A stretch of 34,604 nucleotides of DNA. Origin: Bacteroidaceae bacterium (GTDB lineage Bacteria; Bacteroidota; Bacteroidia; Bacteroidales; Bacteroidaceae). Position numbers and translations under genes: made by a program. Shown in pieces: positions 14,516-23,642 of the stretch. The stretch covers positions 1-34,604 of the forward strand of contig JAFXZK010000113.1 of NCBI GenBank assembly GCA_017541265.1, in the 5' to 3' direction. Every line of letters starts with the position of its first letter. Within the stretch, counting starts at the first letter, position 1. Below the pieces are notes generated by a model. It worked only from the letters and a program-made list of their open reading frames with translations. It did not search any database and had not been told where the DNA came from.

Positions 14516-17500
14516 TTACTTCACCAGAACTTTCTTGCCGTTAACGATATTCACACCCTTTTGCAGTTTCTGAATTCGCTGGCCTGCAATGTTGTAAACC
14601 TCCACCGTCCCATTCTGAAGGAGTGAATCAAAGTCCTTCCCTTCAGGGGAGGATTTAGGAGAGGCAATGCCGTCCTTGTCTTCCCAAACGTAGGTGAAGG
14701 GAGAAATGTTCTCGGCATAGACGAACGACTTGCCGTCTGCGCCAAAGATGTAGCCGCTCTCTGTCTCTGCGAATGTGCCGCCATGAATGGTTCTGCCTGG
14801 CTCGTTGATGTTGACGGCATCCAGGAAGACGACGGGCTGCCCTGCGGCGTATGTCTCGGGGGTGCTGTCAATGCTTCCGTCCTCTGTGACGATGCCAAGT
14901 CCTGCCCATGTGTTGAAGGGCAGACGAAGTGCCTGATAGCCTTCACCGCTCTTGCTGAAAGCTACATTTGCAGCAGTAAATACAGAATCCACAGGGATGT
15001 AGAATGGCTTGTCGCCATCAATAACGAGGGACTGCGCGTTGCCTTCGCCATCCACTACATTGGTGTTTGCCAGAAGTTCTTCTGTCGGCTGCTTCTTATC
15101 CGTCTGATTGTGCTTGACGAAAGCGATGGAGTTGGCAGGCAGCAGATTCATCTCGCTCGTGCCCGCCGTGCCTGTGCCATAATAATATAATGTATGGGGT
15201 GTGGGGTCGCCTTCGTAGAAGGCCGTCATTTCACCTCGATACATAGCTGGGCCAAAAGGAATTTGTACCTCGTAGCCGTTTGCCTCGCAAGCAACCATCT
15301 TGAAGCCTTGCTTCATCTTTGTTGCGACATTGGAAGGAGGCGTGAACTTCTTCTTGTTGGAAAGGTAAATGAGGTTGCCGTCCTTGTCATAAACCTTGAA
15401 GCCGATGGCTCCGGTGCCGTATATCGTGTATGAGGATGTGCCTGTATAGTAATAGCCGTCGGTCTGGTACTCGTCCACATAATCGCTCCACTGTCCCACA
15501 TCTGCATAACCGATGGAAACCTCGCTGTCATAATTGACACGTGTCGAACTCTTTGGCTTGCCCTCGAAGGGACCATCAGATACGGAAGGAGAGGCCTTGA
15601 TGCGGTCGTCGATGAAGCAGATGCTTGGTGCTTTTGGATACTTGTGCATATAGGCCTTGGCAGCATCGATGTCCTCCTGGGTGGTCGTTACCCAGTAGTT
15701 ACTGTAATCGCCTACAAATTGTTTATCGTAAACCTTGAACATACCATTAACTTCGAAGAACTCGCTGAGGTCAAGCTGTGCTGCGTCGCACATCTTCTTG
15801 GCCATGTGCAGATAGTCGTCCTTGCCATAGGTGATGTTTGAGGTCACGATATTGCCGTCGCCATCCTTAAGGGTTGAATCGGATGGGCCTGTACGCTTCC
15901 GCATTGGGTCTTTGCGGAGCATTTTGAAGAGGGTGGGGTAGAAGTTGGGGTTATACCCCTGAGCATGGAAGTAGAGGTAGAGCTGGTAGTACATTCTTGT
16001 CTGTTCCCAGATACCCATACCGAACCATCCTGTTCCTTTTGCGAAATGATCAAGTGTCGTGGTTACGGTTGAGCCACGAGTCGTGGAGATTCCATGCAGG
16101 AAGACGTTGACGTTGGAGAAGAGGTTGTTGCTCACCTCGGTTGCACCTACAACATTGATGCTTGCCTGGTGGTTGTGTCCTATCTCGTGCGAAGGTCCCC
16201 AGATGGAGCCGCCGCTTGAGGTGAGGGCGTTGTAGTTCATTACAGTGCCAATGGTGCTGTTCTCGTAGTATGTGCCATAAGTTGAGGCATACATATAGCC
16301 GTGAGTAACGGAGAAAGCGTTCCAGACATTGCGGAAATGTCCTTCAACGTCTTCTTTGAAGCCCATCAGGTCTTCCTCGCATTCGATGAAGTTGTTCCAG
16401 ATACGCATAAGCCCTTCTGCTTCGCCGGTTCTGCCGATGGCATTCTTCGCAAGGTCTGTGTTCATGGCAAAGACTATGCGGTTGCACTTGAGGTTCATGA
16501 CTTGGCTCTTATCCAGGAGTTTCTCGTGAAGGAGTGTCCAGTCCTCGTTGGTCATTCCTCTCGTATAGTCGAAATAGCCTTGCAGCTCTCCGCCCTCGAT
16601 GTGAATCTTGGCAGCAGGATAGTTTGCAAGGTACTTTGCCGGATTGTCGAGCTGATAGAAGATGTAGATGGTGCTGGCTGTGCCGAGGAAGACGGTGTTT
16701 AGACCAGCATGTAGAGCGGTAGTTGTGCCTGTCTGATGGTCGCCTGGGCTGTCGCTGTCCATAACGACTTCCACTTGCAGGGTGCAGTCGCTGCTTGGTT
16801 CTTCGTCAAGATAGATATAGATGATGTCGCCGCTCTTTCCTACAATGCCGGTAGGACCTGACAACTTGCCGAAAGAGTTGCTCATGCCCGTATAGTCTTC
16901 CCAGCTCATCTTCTGGAAGTGGCTATAGACATTGAAGTCGTCGCGGACGCGGAAGAACTTCTCGAAGCCTTCGCGGGTGTAGCCTGTCGAGGATGTGAAG
17001 CTTTCCCAAGTGTTGTTCTTAACCTTGAGCACCATCGCCTTCATGTCGTCGTTGAGGGCGGCAAAGTCTTCGTTCTCTGCCAGAGCCTCATCGCTCAGAG
17101 CTTGTATCTCGTCCTTGAGCACGGTGCAGGCCTTGTCCTGGAAAAGCTTATTGAGAGTTGCCTTATATGCGCTGAGGTGATTCTTCAGGTCGGTATATGC
17201 ATTCAGCTGTGCTCGTCCTGCCTCGATGAACTCGTCGGTCAGTTCTGCCTCCTCGAAACCCCAGATACTGTTGTTGTTGTTGTTGCTCCAGCCGACCACG
17301 ACATTGCTGCCGTCGCAATGAAGGCCTGTGGTACCGCTGTCCAAAATATAATAAGTAATGGACGTCGCATCGTTGGTTCTTTGAATGGTGAAAGAAGCCG
17401 AAGTCTTTGAAGTTATTGTGCGGTATTGGGTGCTGAGAGCACCATTCTGCTGTGCGATGTAGCGTTGGGTGCAGACGTTCTGCAGGCAGTATTTGCCTCC

Positions 17501-18682
17501 TGAAGCCTGAACGAGCGTCCAGTACTGCGAGAGTTTGTCGGCATCCTTGCCTTCGCAAGTCAGGACGTTGGCTCCGATGTTCTCGTTGACGTAGTTCGAC
17601 TTGCCGACATTCTTGATGCGGTAATACTTACCAACAACAGGTTCGGAAAGTCCGCCTAACGTCAGCAGATGGTCCTCCACTTCCTGTATTGTGTAGTTGT
17701 CGGCAAGGGCGATGCTCCAGTCACTGCCCTGGTCGCCTTGACAAGCCCACTTGAAGAGGTCTGTGCCGTTGTTGCCGAGGTTCAGGCAGACGTTGCCCGA
17801 GAAGTCTTCCTTTTCCGAAAGATTGATGTAAGCCAGATTCCCCGTATTGTTGGGGCTGAACTGGATGTAGATGGTCGTTGCCGTCTGGGAAGGTGTGCGG
17901 AAGTTGTCGTCGTCGTTCAGGAAACGGCCTGTATCGGCATTGCGAAGCGTATAGCCACTGCCCGATTTGGAGAGGAGCCACACCTGGGCAAGGGTATTGT
18001 TGTTCTTGCTTGCGCCCACGGTGTTGGTGCCGTTGTCGGCGAGGCGGGCGTTGGTGTTGCGGCGGTTTGTCAGGCGAACGATGTTCTTGCTGCCCAGAAT
18101 AAAGTTGACGTATGCCTTGCCCGTAAGGTCGCTTGCGTTGGAGAAGGTGACTTTGCGGAACACCCAGTCGCGGTCGCTGCCTACACCGCCAGAACTTGTT
18201 GCACCCATCAAGGTGCCGTTGTTGTTCTGCAGGTAATAACGGGCGATACTACGTAACGACCAATGTCCTCCGTCTGTTCCAAGCGGAGTGATGGTGTAGT
18301 AATACTTGGCAACAACGGTAGCACTTGTTCCATTGTTTGCACTTGTGCTCAAATTGCAGTAGTAGTTGCCCAAGCCTGTCTTCAGGTAGTACCTGCCTTC
18401 CGTGTCTGTCTCTTCGAGCTGGACGAGATAGCCGGCATTGGTCACGGCGTCAGTATTGTTGGGAGAAGTCGTGGAGACACCCAACGTGTTGCCTGCGCCC
18501 TCAACGACGTAGGCCGCTGTCGAGGGATTGAAGAGGACGTACCATTGTCCTGTCTCAAGTTCAGTCGCATTGTCGCCAAGATTGATAACCTTTCCTGCAA
18601 ACTCCTCCGTCTGTGCCCATGCGGATGTGGTGCAGAGCATTGCGAAGAGGGATGCGAAAAATAGTCTGATGAAGTTTTTCAT
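14516..18682 (-). CDS. Secreted M60-like (enhancin family) metallopeptidase with C-terminal sorting tail
   Basis: 1388 residues. Signal peptide MKNFIRLFFASLFAMLCTTSAWA. Residues about 30-490 contain repeated beta-trefoil-like segments (SGSGYTLRNADTGRFLNDDD, GGKYCLQNVCTQRYIAQQNG, and a conserved Trp-Gly-Phe) suggesting carbohydrate binding. The M60 catalytic domain carries His832-Glu833-Ile-Gly-His836 (SHEIGHNHQ) with Glu849 as likely third zinc ligand. Known M60 peptidases cut mucin-type glycoproteins. The C-terminus (VEVYNIAGQRIQKLQKGV, then NGKKVLVK) is the type IX secretion-type tail common in Prevotella. A GC-rich element at 14635-14665 inserts ASPKSSPEGKDF just before that tail. The gene has its own promoter at 18730-18737 and appears monocistronic. 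Confidence 0.87.
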   Translation of the reverse strand: MKNFIRLFFASLFAMLCTTSAWAQTEEFAGKVINLGDNATELETGQWYVLFNPSTAAYVVEGAGNTLGVSTTSPNNTDAVTNAGYLVQLEETDTEGRYYLKTGLGNYYCNLSTSANNGTSATVVAKYYYTITPLGTDGGHWSLRSIARYYLQNNNGTLMGATSSGGVGSDRDWVFRKVTFSNASDLTGKAYVNFILGSKNIVRLTNRRNTNARLADNGTNTVGASKNNNTLAQVWLLSKSGSGYTLRNADTGRFLNDDDNFRTPSQTATTIYIQFSPNNTGNLAYINLSEKEDFSGNVCLNLGNNGTDLFKWACQGDQGSDWSIALADNYTIQEVEDHLLTLGGLSEPVVGKYYRIKNVGKSNYVNENIGANVLTCEGKDADKLSQYWTLVQASGGKYCLQNVCTQRYIAQQNGALSTQYRTITSKTSASFTIQRTNDATSITYYILDSGTTGLHCDGSNVVVGWSNNNNNSIWGFEEAELTDEFIEAGRAQLNAYTDLKNHLSAYKATLNKLFQDKACTVLKDEIQALSDEALAENEDFAALNDDMKAMVLKVKNNTWESFTSSTGYTREGFEKFFRVRDDFNVYSHFQKMSWEDYTGMSNSFGKLSGPTGIVGKSGDIIYIYLDEEPSSDCTLQVEVVMDSDSPGDHQTGTTTALHAGLNTVFLGTASTIYIFYQLDNPAKYLANYPAAKIHIEGGELQGYFDYTRGMTNEDWTLLHEKLLDKSQVMNLKCNRIVFAMNTDLAKNAIGRTGEAEGLMRIWNNFIECEEDLMGFKEDVEGHFRNVWNAFSVTHGYMYASTYGTYYENSTIGTVMNYNALTSSGGSIWGPSHEIGHNHQASINVVGATEVSNNLFSNVNVFLHGISTTRGSTVTTTLDHFAKGTGWFGMGIWEQTRMYYQLYLYFHAQGYNPNFYPTLFKMLRKDPMRKRTGPSDSTLKDGDGNIVTSNITYGKDDYLHMAKKMCDAAQLDLSEFFEVNGMFKVYDKQFVGDYSNYWVTTTQEDIDAAKAYMHKYPKAPSICFIDDRIKASPSVSDGPFEGKPKSSTRVNYDSEVSIGYADVGQWSDYVDEYQTDGYYYTGTSSYTIYGTGAIGFKVYDKDGNLIYLSNKKKFTPPSNVATKMKQGFKMVACEANGYEVQIPFGPAMYRGEMTAFYEGDPTPHTLYYYGTGTAGTSEMNLLPANSIAFVKHNQTDKKQPTEELLANTNVVDGEGNAQSLVIDGDKPFYIPVDSVFTAANVAFSKSGEGYQALRLPFNTWAGLGIVTEDGSIDSTPETYAAGQPVVFLDAVNINEPGRTIHGGTFAETESGYIFGADGKSFVYAENISPFTYVWEDKDGIASPKSSPEGKDFDSLLQNGTVEVYNIAGQRIQKLQKGVNIVNGKKVLVK
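14635..14665. repeat. GC-rich interspersed element inside the M60 gene
   Basis: CCTTCCCTTCAGGGGAGG followed by TTTAGGAGAGGC. Same family as the elements at 2176, 19266 and 28501. It encodes SPKSSPEGK between the last domain and the sorting tail, in the same orientation relative to the gene as in the antiporter and sigma genes. Confidence 0.55.
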
Positions 18683-18729
18683 GTTATGTTAGTTTTAGTT
18701 ATACATTATTATATTATGGGATTTGGGGG

Positions 18730-18737
18730 CAAAGATA
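18730..18737 (-). promoter_or_regulatory. -7 promoter box TATCTTTG for the M60 gene
   Basis: The minus strand reads TATCTTTG, an exact TAnnTTTG match, 47 bases upstream of the ATG at 18682. Confidence 0.65.
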
Positions 18738-18796
18738 TAAAGAATAATTCAAAATACAAAATTATGAAAATCAAAATTATGCTTTTTCAGAAAGAA

Positions 18797-18810
18797 AGAG
18801 CCAAGGCTCT
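18797..18810 (-). terminator. Small hairpin with T-rich tail after the antiporter gene
   Basis: On the minus strand AGAGC-CTTG-GCTCT is followed by TTTCTTTCTG. The stem is only 5 bp, but position and tail fit a weak terminator of the antiporter gene, 11 bases after its stop. Confidence 0.4.
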
Positions 18811-18820
18811 CCCTTAAATC

Positions 18821-19762
18821 TTACTTCATCAGCAGCGAGACGAGGTAGCCCAGATAACAGAGGACAAGCAGGATGCCTTCCCAGCGGCAGAGTTCGCGAC
18901 GGGTGAAAGCCACCACCCAGACAAAGATGCAACTGTCCACGAGCATGAGCCAGTCCAATTGGTTTATTTCCGTGACAGCCATCGGGACGATGCTGCTGCA
19001 AGTACCGATAACGAAGGCGATGTTGAAGACATTGCTGCCGATGACATTGCCAAAAGCCAGTCCCAAACTGCCTTTGCGGGCAGCAATGACGCTTGTGGCA
19101 AGTTCGGGCAGGCTGGTGCCTCCCGCCAGGATGGTCGCACCTATGACGCTCTCCTTCACGCCCCACTCTCTTGCAACCGCAGCGGCATTATTGACAAGAA
19201 CATGTCCGCCAATTACCAAAGCCGCCATACCGACGAGAACAAGCAGAAGAGACCACCAGAGGCTCTTCTCCCCTCCTTGGGAGGGGGCGGGAGAGGCTGT
19301 GTCCTTCCTGTCCTTCAACGCAATCCTGTACGCCATATAGAGATAGGCACAGAAGAATGCAACGAGGAAGAGTCCTTCCCATCGGGTTATTAAGTTCTCG
19401 CTGACGGCAAATGCATACAGGAGAGCCGAAACTGCAAGGCAGATGGGAATGTCGCGCCTGAGCAGTGTCTTTTCCACCTTCATCGTACGCATGATGGCCG
19501 ATGCGCCAAGAATGACAAGGATGTTGAACACGTTGCTGCCGATGATGTTGCCCACGCTCATGTCGCTGCTCCCGCGCAGGACACTCATAAAGCTGACCAT
19601 GAACTCCGGCAGGCTGGTGCCAAGCGCCACGACGGTCAGGCCGATAACCAATTCGCTCACCTTCAGCCTGCGGGCCAAGCCCGTGGCTCCGTCCGTAAAG
19701 CGGTCAGCGCCCCACAGCACAACGGCAATGCCAACTATAATCAGGATAATCTCAAGTACCAT
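18821..19762 (-). CDS. Calcium/sodium antiporter (CaCA superfamily, YrbG type)
   Basis: 313 residues from the ATG at 19762, giving MVLEIILIIVGIAVVLWGAD. This start fits the family length, and the promoter box at 19780-19787 lies just upstream, inside a longer frame. The two inverted alpha repeats are clear: ALGTSLPEFMVS and AGGTSLPELATS, each with the GTSLPE ion-binding motif. About ten membrane segments are expected. The central loop between the two halves contains ASPAPSQGGEKSLWW, encoded by a GC-rich interspersed element (19266-19301), which lengthens that loop. The protein would export Ca2+ across the inner membrane. It is transcribed divergently from the TPR gene. Confidence 0.9.
   Translation of the reverse strand: MVLEIILIIVGIAVVLWGADRFTDGATGLARRLKVSELVIGLTVVALGTSLPEFMVSFMSVLRGSSDMSVGNIIGSNVFNILVILGASAIMRTMKVEKTLLRRDIPICLAVSALLYAFAVSENLITRWEGLFLVAFFCAYLYMAYRIALKDRKDTASPAPSQGGEKSLWWSLLLVLVGMAALVIGGHVLVNNAAAVAREWGVKESVIGATILAGGTSLPELATSVIAARKGSLGLAFGNVIGSNVFNIAFVIGTCSSIVPMAVTEINQLDWLMLVDSCIFVWVVAFTRRELCRWEGILLVLCYLGYLVSLLMK
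19266..19301. repeat. GC-rich interspersed element inside the antiporter gene
   Basis: TTCTCCCCTCCTTGGGAGGG followed by GGCGGGAGAGGCT. It contains the inverted pair CCCCTCC/GGGAGGGG and is translated in the cytoplasmic loop region as TASPAPSQGGEK. It is the best-preserved of the four copies. Confidence 0.65.
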
Positions 19763-19779
19763 AACGTGCAAATTCGCCG

Positions 19780-19787
19780 CAAAGGTA
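19780..19787 (-). promoter_or_regulatory. -7 promoter box TACCTTTG for the antiporter gene
   Basis: The minus strand reads TACCTTTG, an exact match, only about 18 bases before the ATG at 19762, so the mRNA leader must be very short. Confidence 0.65.
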
Positions 19788-20116
19788 CGAAAAAAAAGTG
19801 AAAGACAAAAGGCCGTAAGACGAAAAAACAGCCTTCCCGACAGATTTCGGCAGACGCTCTGGAAAAACAACGCAGGGAGTGTCCATTGCTTTATCATGAT
19901 GAAGCAATTGCTTGGTCATGATGAAGCAATTGCTTTGTCATGACCAAGCAATGACAAGAACGTGCTGCGTCGGACAAGCCGGCGTGAAAGCCTTGGTAAA
20001 AGGGCAAAAGACGTTCCCTCTCCCGCCTGCATGCAAAGATAAGTTAAAAACGTGCGGAATAATGCAAATAAAGTTTCATTTTCCCCTCTCCGCTTTCATT
20101 TTTCAACATTTCTCCG
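19788..20116. other. Divergent intergenic region between antiporter and TPR genes
   Basis: About 330 bases without a gene. The main content is the three-unit 22-bp palindromic array at 19885-19950. The rest is A-rich next to the antiporter promoter and shows no other structure. Confidence 0.6.
19885..19950. repeat. 22-bp palindromic tandem array, second copy (3 units)
   Basis: Units begin at 19885, 19907 and 19929, each 22 bp. Each is a near-perfect palindrome with outer arms TTGCTT/AAGCAA and centre TCATGA. The third unit has TTTGTCATGACCAA at its core. The junctions between units also create the palindrome AAGCAATTGCTT. It is located between divergent promoters. Confidence 0.9.
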
Positions 20117-20124
20117 TACCTTTG
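20117..20124 (+). promoter_or_regulatory. -7 promoter box TACCTTTG for the TPR gene
   Basis: An exact TAnnTTTG match 68 bases upstream of the ATG at 20192. Confidence 0.65.
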
Positions 20125-20191
20125 CAGTCAGAAAGAAACATTAGACAACCTATTTTTGAATTTTGTTTTTATAAAATTTGAATTTGAAGCA

Positions 20192-21604
20192 ATGAAGAAA
20201 CTCACTCTCCTCGCCCTGATTGCAATGACTGCAGCAGGCGCAATGGCACAGAATTTCGAAGGTAGCACTGTAGATGAACGCATCGCCTACTCAACCGGCA
20301 ACAACGAAGACACCATCAAGACTGCCAAGGGCTACATCACCATGTTCCAGCAGACCGGCACCAACAAGGACTATCAGGACATGTATGTCAACTACAAGTG
20401 GCTCAAAAAACATGCGCCATTTGCCGTAAACGGCATCTACACGCAAGGACCGTTCATGTTCTATAACCTCATCAACACCGAGCAGGATCCCGCCAAGAAG
20501 CGCATGTACTTCGACGAGATGATGGAGCTTTTCGAGCTGCGGCAGAAGAACCTCGACGTCCTCAACTCCTTCGCAAAGACGAAGAGCACCCTGGGCGACG
20601 TGCTGAGCGTCAAGGCCGAGTACTACAACTGGACCGCACCCACCGTGCTGGGCAAGGATTTCGACCTCCGCAAGTCCTACAAGAACTTCTCAGAAGCCAT
20701 CAAGATGGTCAACGAACAGGGCGGACGCGAAATCACCGGCACCTTCCTCCAGACCTTCTTCCTCGTCAGCGACGCCATTTACAAGGCTATGCCCAACACA
20801 ACGCGCGAACAGTACTTGCAGGACTACCTCGACAGCAAGGACGCCTGCGAGAAAATGCTTCAGTTGGCCAAGGAAGCACAGGCTAACGGCGACAACGAGA
20901 AAGCAGCAAAACTCGTTGAGACATACGACGCTCCCCTGGCTGCCATCGAATACACCTTCTCGCAGAGCGGCGCAGCCGACAGCAGTCAGATTATCGCCAT
21001 CTACACAAAGAAGTTTGATGACTACAAGTCGGACATCGCCAAGTTGAACAGCGCCATCAACCTGATGGCGGTGAACGATTGCGACGACTCTGACATCTAC
21101 TACCGGTATGCCGAGGCTGCCTACGCCATCGAGCCTACCTACACCAGCGCCATCGGTCTGGCACAGAAGGCACAGAAGGACAGCGACATGGGGAAGATGC
21201 TCGACTACTACAACAAGGCACTGGAACTGGCTTCGAGCGACAACAGTCGTGGCATCATCTGTCTGAGAATCTGCAATGCCCTTACCAAGAGCACCCAGTA
21301 CACTGGTGCCCTGACATACGCAGAGAAGGCTATCGGCTACAACCCCGACCTCACAGGAAAGGCTAACCTCAATATGGCTACCATATACGCCCTGCTCGGT
21401 CAGTATCCCAAGGCTATCGAGCACTGCGACAAGGCACGCGAGGCCGACATCGCCCTCAGCGGTGAGGTAGAGCGCCGCAAAGCCAACATCCAGAAGGTTC
21501 AGGCCAACCAGGCTGCCAACGAAAAGGCACGCAAGGAATACGACAACTACATCGCACGCCAGAAGGCTGAGGAAGCATTCTGGAGCGGCGGCGCAAAGAA
21601 GTAA
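20192..21604 (+). CDS. Exported TPR-like protein
   Basis: 470 residues from the ATG at 20192. A longer in-frame start at 20156 would put 12 residues before the signal peptide MKKLTLLALIAMTAAGAMAQ. The mature protein is alpha-helical with TPR-like units, most evident near the C-terminus (TGALTYAEKAIGYNPDLTGK, then MATIYALLGQYPKAIEHCDK). The end is Lys/Glu-rich and coiled-coil-like (about 435-470). Likely a periplasmic scaffold; no catalytic motif. It is monocistronic, with a terminator at 21642-21674. Confidence 0.75.
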   Translation: MKKLTLLALIAMTAAGAMAQNFEGSTVDERIAYSTGNNEDTIKTAKGYITMFQQTGTNKDYQDMYVNYKWLKKHAPFAVNGIYTQGPFMFYNLINTEQDPAKKRMYFDEMMELFELRQKNLDVLNSFAKTKSTLGDVLSVKAEYYNWTAPTVLGKDFDLRKSYKNFSEAIKMVNEQGGREITGTFLQTFFLVSDAIYKAMPNTTREQYLQDYLDSKDACEKMLQLAKEAQANGDNEKAAKLVETYDAPLAAIEYTFSQSGAADSSQIIAIYTKKFDDYKSDIAKLNSAINLMAVNDCDDSDIYYRYAEAAYAIEPTYTSAIGLAQKAQKDSDMGKMLDYYNKALELASSDNSRGIICLRICNALTKSTQYTGALTYAEKAIGYNPDLTGKANLNMATIYALLGQYPKAIEHCDKAREADIALSGEVERRKANIQKVQANQAANEKARKEYDNYIARQKAEEAFWSGGAKK

Positions 21605-21641
21605 GTCCGCGTTGACAAGCACGGTCTGAAAGACCAACAAA

Positions 21642-21674
21642 CACATAGCCCAGGGCATCGCTCTGGGCTATGTG
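21642..21674. terminator. 12-bp hairpin after the TPR gene
   Basis: CACATAGCCCAG (21642-21653) pairs with CTGGGCTATGTG (21663-21674) around a 9-base loop, 37 bases after the stop codon. No strong T-run follows directly; CCCCTTTTGGG comes shortly after. Confidence 0.7.
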
Positions 21675-21800
21675 CGTATCACCCCTTTTGGGCTTAAATG
21701 ACTCCAAGTCCTACGACACAATTTAAGAAGAAAAAGATACCTTTAGTGTAAAAAAAAACTAAAAAAAGCCCTGCGCCTTGCCAGAATGAACAATTATTTG

Positions 21801-21808
21801 TAACTTTA
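21801..21808 (+). promoter_or_regulatory. Probable -7 box TAACTTTA for the Tat operon
   Basis: It differs from TAnnTTTG at the last base. A TTG at 21778-21780 is suitably placed for a -33 element. It is 41 bases upstream of tatA and the only promoter-like sequence found between here and the ompA-like gene. Confidence 0.45.
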
Positions 21809-21848
21809 CACGCAAAAAGTGAATTTTTAACTCCAAACATACATAATA

Positions 21849-22061
21849 ATGGCACATCAACTCCTATTCCTCGGCTCTCTGGGCAGCCAGGAAATCATCA
21901 TCATCGCCCTCGTCATCCTGCTCCTCTTCGGAGGCAAGAAAATACCCGAACTCATGCGCGGCCTCGGCAAAGGCGTGTCGCAGTTCAAGAAAGGCATGAA
22001 CGACATTGAAGAGCAAATCAATGCCGAACCCGAAAAGAAGGAAGAAATTCAAAACAAATAA
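21849..22061 (+). CDS. tatA: Sec-independent (twin-arginine) translocase subunit TatA
   Basis: 70 residues. One N-terminal membrane helix ([13 protein letters not shown]), then the hinge FGGKKIPEL, then the amphipathic helix [15 protein letters not shown] and a charged tail: the standard TatA/E layout and length. TatA forms the variable pore that carries folded proteins across the inner membrane with TatC. No tatB is seen, consistent with a two-component TatA-TatC system. It heads an operon that contains a Tat-signal oxidoreductase 34 bases downstream and ends with tatC. Confidence 0.92.
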   Translation: MAHQLLFLGSLGSQEIIIIALVILLLFGGKKIPELMRGLGKGVSQFKKGMNDIEEQINAEPEKKEEIQNK

Positions 22062-22095
22062 CATAAGTTTAATCAACTAAAACAAAACATCTCTT

Positions 22096-23619
22096 ATGAA
22101 AGACATGTCAAGAAGATCGTTCCTCAAGGCAGGAACAGCAGCAACAGCTGCCCTCGCAATGGCTCCAACGGATATGCTCGGCAAAGCCAAAGCAGCAAAG
22201 AAACCCGCACCAACAGGTAAGATTAAGCTCCTCGGCGTAGGTGTCGGTGGCCGTGGCCATGCTGACATCAACGGCGTTACCTACAAAGGCAAGGACGAAA
22301 TATACGACGATGTCGAGTTCATCGGCATTGCTGACGTTGACTGGAAGTATGCTAAAGGCGTGCTCGATGAATATCAGAAGTTGTTCCCCAACTGCAAGAT
22401 GTATCACGACTACAAGACGATGTATGCCGAGTTGCTGGACAAGGCAGACGCTGTTATCTGCGGTACAGCCGACCACACACACGCCATCATCTGCGCAGAA
22501 GCTCTGGCAGCAGGCAAGCATGTTTACTGCGAAAAGCCTCTGACCCGTACCGTTTACGAATCTCGTCTGCTCACCAAACTCGCTGCTAAGGCTGGCGTAG
22601 CAACTCAGATGGGTAATCAGGGTTCAAGCGGTGAAGGCGTGAACTTGACTTGCGAATGGATTTGGAACGGCGAGATTGGTGAGGTAACTCGCGTGGATGC
22701 CTTCACCGACCGTCCTATCTGGCCACAAGGCCTCGAGCGACCCACTGAGGTACACCAGATTCCCGATACGCTGAACTGGGATGCCTTCATCGGCCCCGCT
22801 CCCAAGCGTCCTTATAACTCTATCTATCATCCCTGGAACTTCCGCGGCTGGTGGGACTTCGGCACAGGCGCACTGGGCGACATGGCTTGCCACATCCTGC
22901 ATCCCGTCTTCAAGGCACTCGACCTCGGTTATCCCATCAAGGCTGAAGGCAGCTCCACTCCTCTTATGTCCGACTGCTGCCCCAGCGCACAGGTTGTTAA
23001 GCTGACCTATCCCGCTCGTCCCAACCGTCCGAAGGTTGCTATGCCCGAGGTAGTGGTAACATGGAGCGACGGCGGCATTGTGCCCTTCCGTCCCGAAGGT
23101 CTGGCAGTCGGCAAGAACCTCAACGTCAGCGGTGGCGGCGCCATCTTCTATGGCACAAAGGACATCTTGGTTGTAGGCTGCTACGGCGAGAAGCCTTACC
23201 TCGTTAGCGGTCGTGTGCCCGATGCACCGAAGGTTTGCCGCCGCGTCACCGAGAGCCACCAGCGCGACTGGATCCGTGCCATCAAGGAAATCCGTGCAGG
23301 CAAGACTGACTGGGTTAAAACAGCATCCGACTTCAGCGAGGCAGGTCCCTTCAACGAAATGGTTGCCATGGGCGTTGTCGCAACACGTCTGCAAGGCCTG
23401 AACCAAGTTCTGGAATGGGACGGCGAGAACATGCGCTTCACCAACATCCCAGAGAACGCCACCGTTCGCTCAATGCTGAAGGACGGCTTCTCCATCCACG
23501 ACGGACACCCCACATTCAACAAGGAGTGGACAGAACCCGTCAATGCCCGCGAGTTTGCAGCAGAACTCATCAAGCCCAAGTACCAGAATGGCTATGTTCT
23601 GCCTGAAATGCCTGCATAA
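22096..23619 (+). CDS. Tat-exported Gfo/Idh/MocA family oxidoreductase
   Basis: 507 residues. The N-terminus carries the twin-arginine motif SRRSFLKAG with a weakly hydrophobic helix, predicting export of the folded, cofactor-bound enzyme. The Rossmann fold follows with Gly47-x-Gly49-x-x-Gly52 (LGVGVGGRG), and the family signature Glu146-Lys-Pro148 (YCEKPLTR). The substrate is unknown. In Bacteroides, similar oxidoreductases paired with DUF1080 and isomerase proteins are reported to oxidise sugars at C3 of glycosides; that is the likely role here, in the periplasm. Some members of this superfamily with Tat signals act instead as NAD-dependent glycosidases (GH109-like), which remains an alternative. 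Confidence 0.87.
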   Translation: MKDMSRRSFLKAGTAATAALAMAPTDMLGKAKAAKKPAPTGKIKLLGVGVGGRGHADINGVTYKGKDEIYDDVEFIGIADVDWKYAKGVLDEYQKLFPNCKMYHDYKTMYAELLDKADAVICGTADHTHAIICAEALAAGKHVYCEKPLTRTVYESRLLTKLAAKAGVATQMGNQGSSGEGVNLTCEWIWNGEIGEVTRVDAFTDRPIWPQGLERPTEVHQIPDTLNWDAFIGPAPKRPYNSIYHPWNFRGWWDFGTGALGDMACHILHPVFKALDLGYPIKAEGSSTPLMSDCCPSAQVVKLTYPARPNRPKVAMPEVVVTWSDGGIVPFRPEGLAVGKNLNVSGGGAIFYGTKDILVVGCYGEKPYLVSGRVPDAPKVCRRVTESHQRDWIRAIKEIRAGKTDWVKTASDFSEAGPFNEMVAMGVVATRLQGLNQVLEWDGENMRFTNIPENATVRSMLKDGFSIHDGHPTFNKEWTEPVNAREFAAELIKPKYQNGYVLPEMPA

Positions 23620-23642
23620 TTAACAACATCGTTAAAGTAACA

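Noticed and set aside
19763-19897. N-terminal extension of the antiporter
   Set aside because: It runs through the promoter box at 19780-19787, and the family starts with a membrane helix at MVLEIILIIVG.
20690-21658. 322-codon minus-strand frame opposite the TPR gene
   Set aside because: Leu/Val/Cys-rich composition from the reverse complement of a helical gene. The plus-strand gene has promoter, signal peptide and terminator.
22624-23406. 260-codon minus-strand frame opposite the oxidoreductase
   Set aside because: No family motif. The plus strand encodes a complete Rossmann enzyme with Tat signal.
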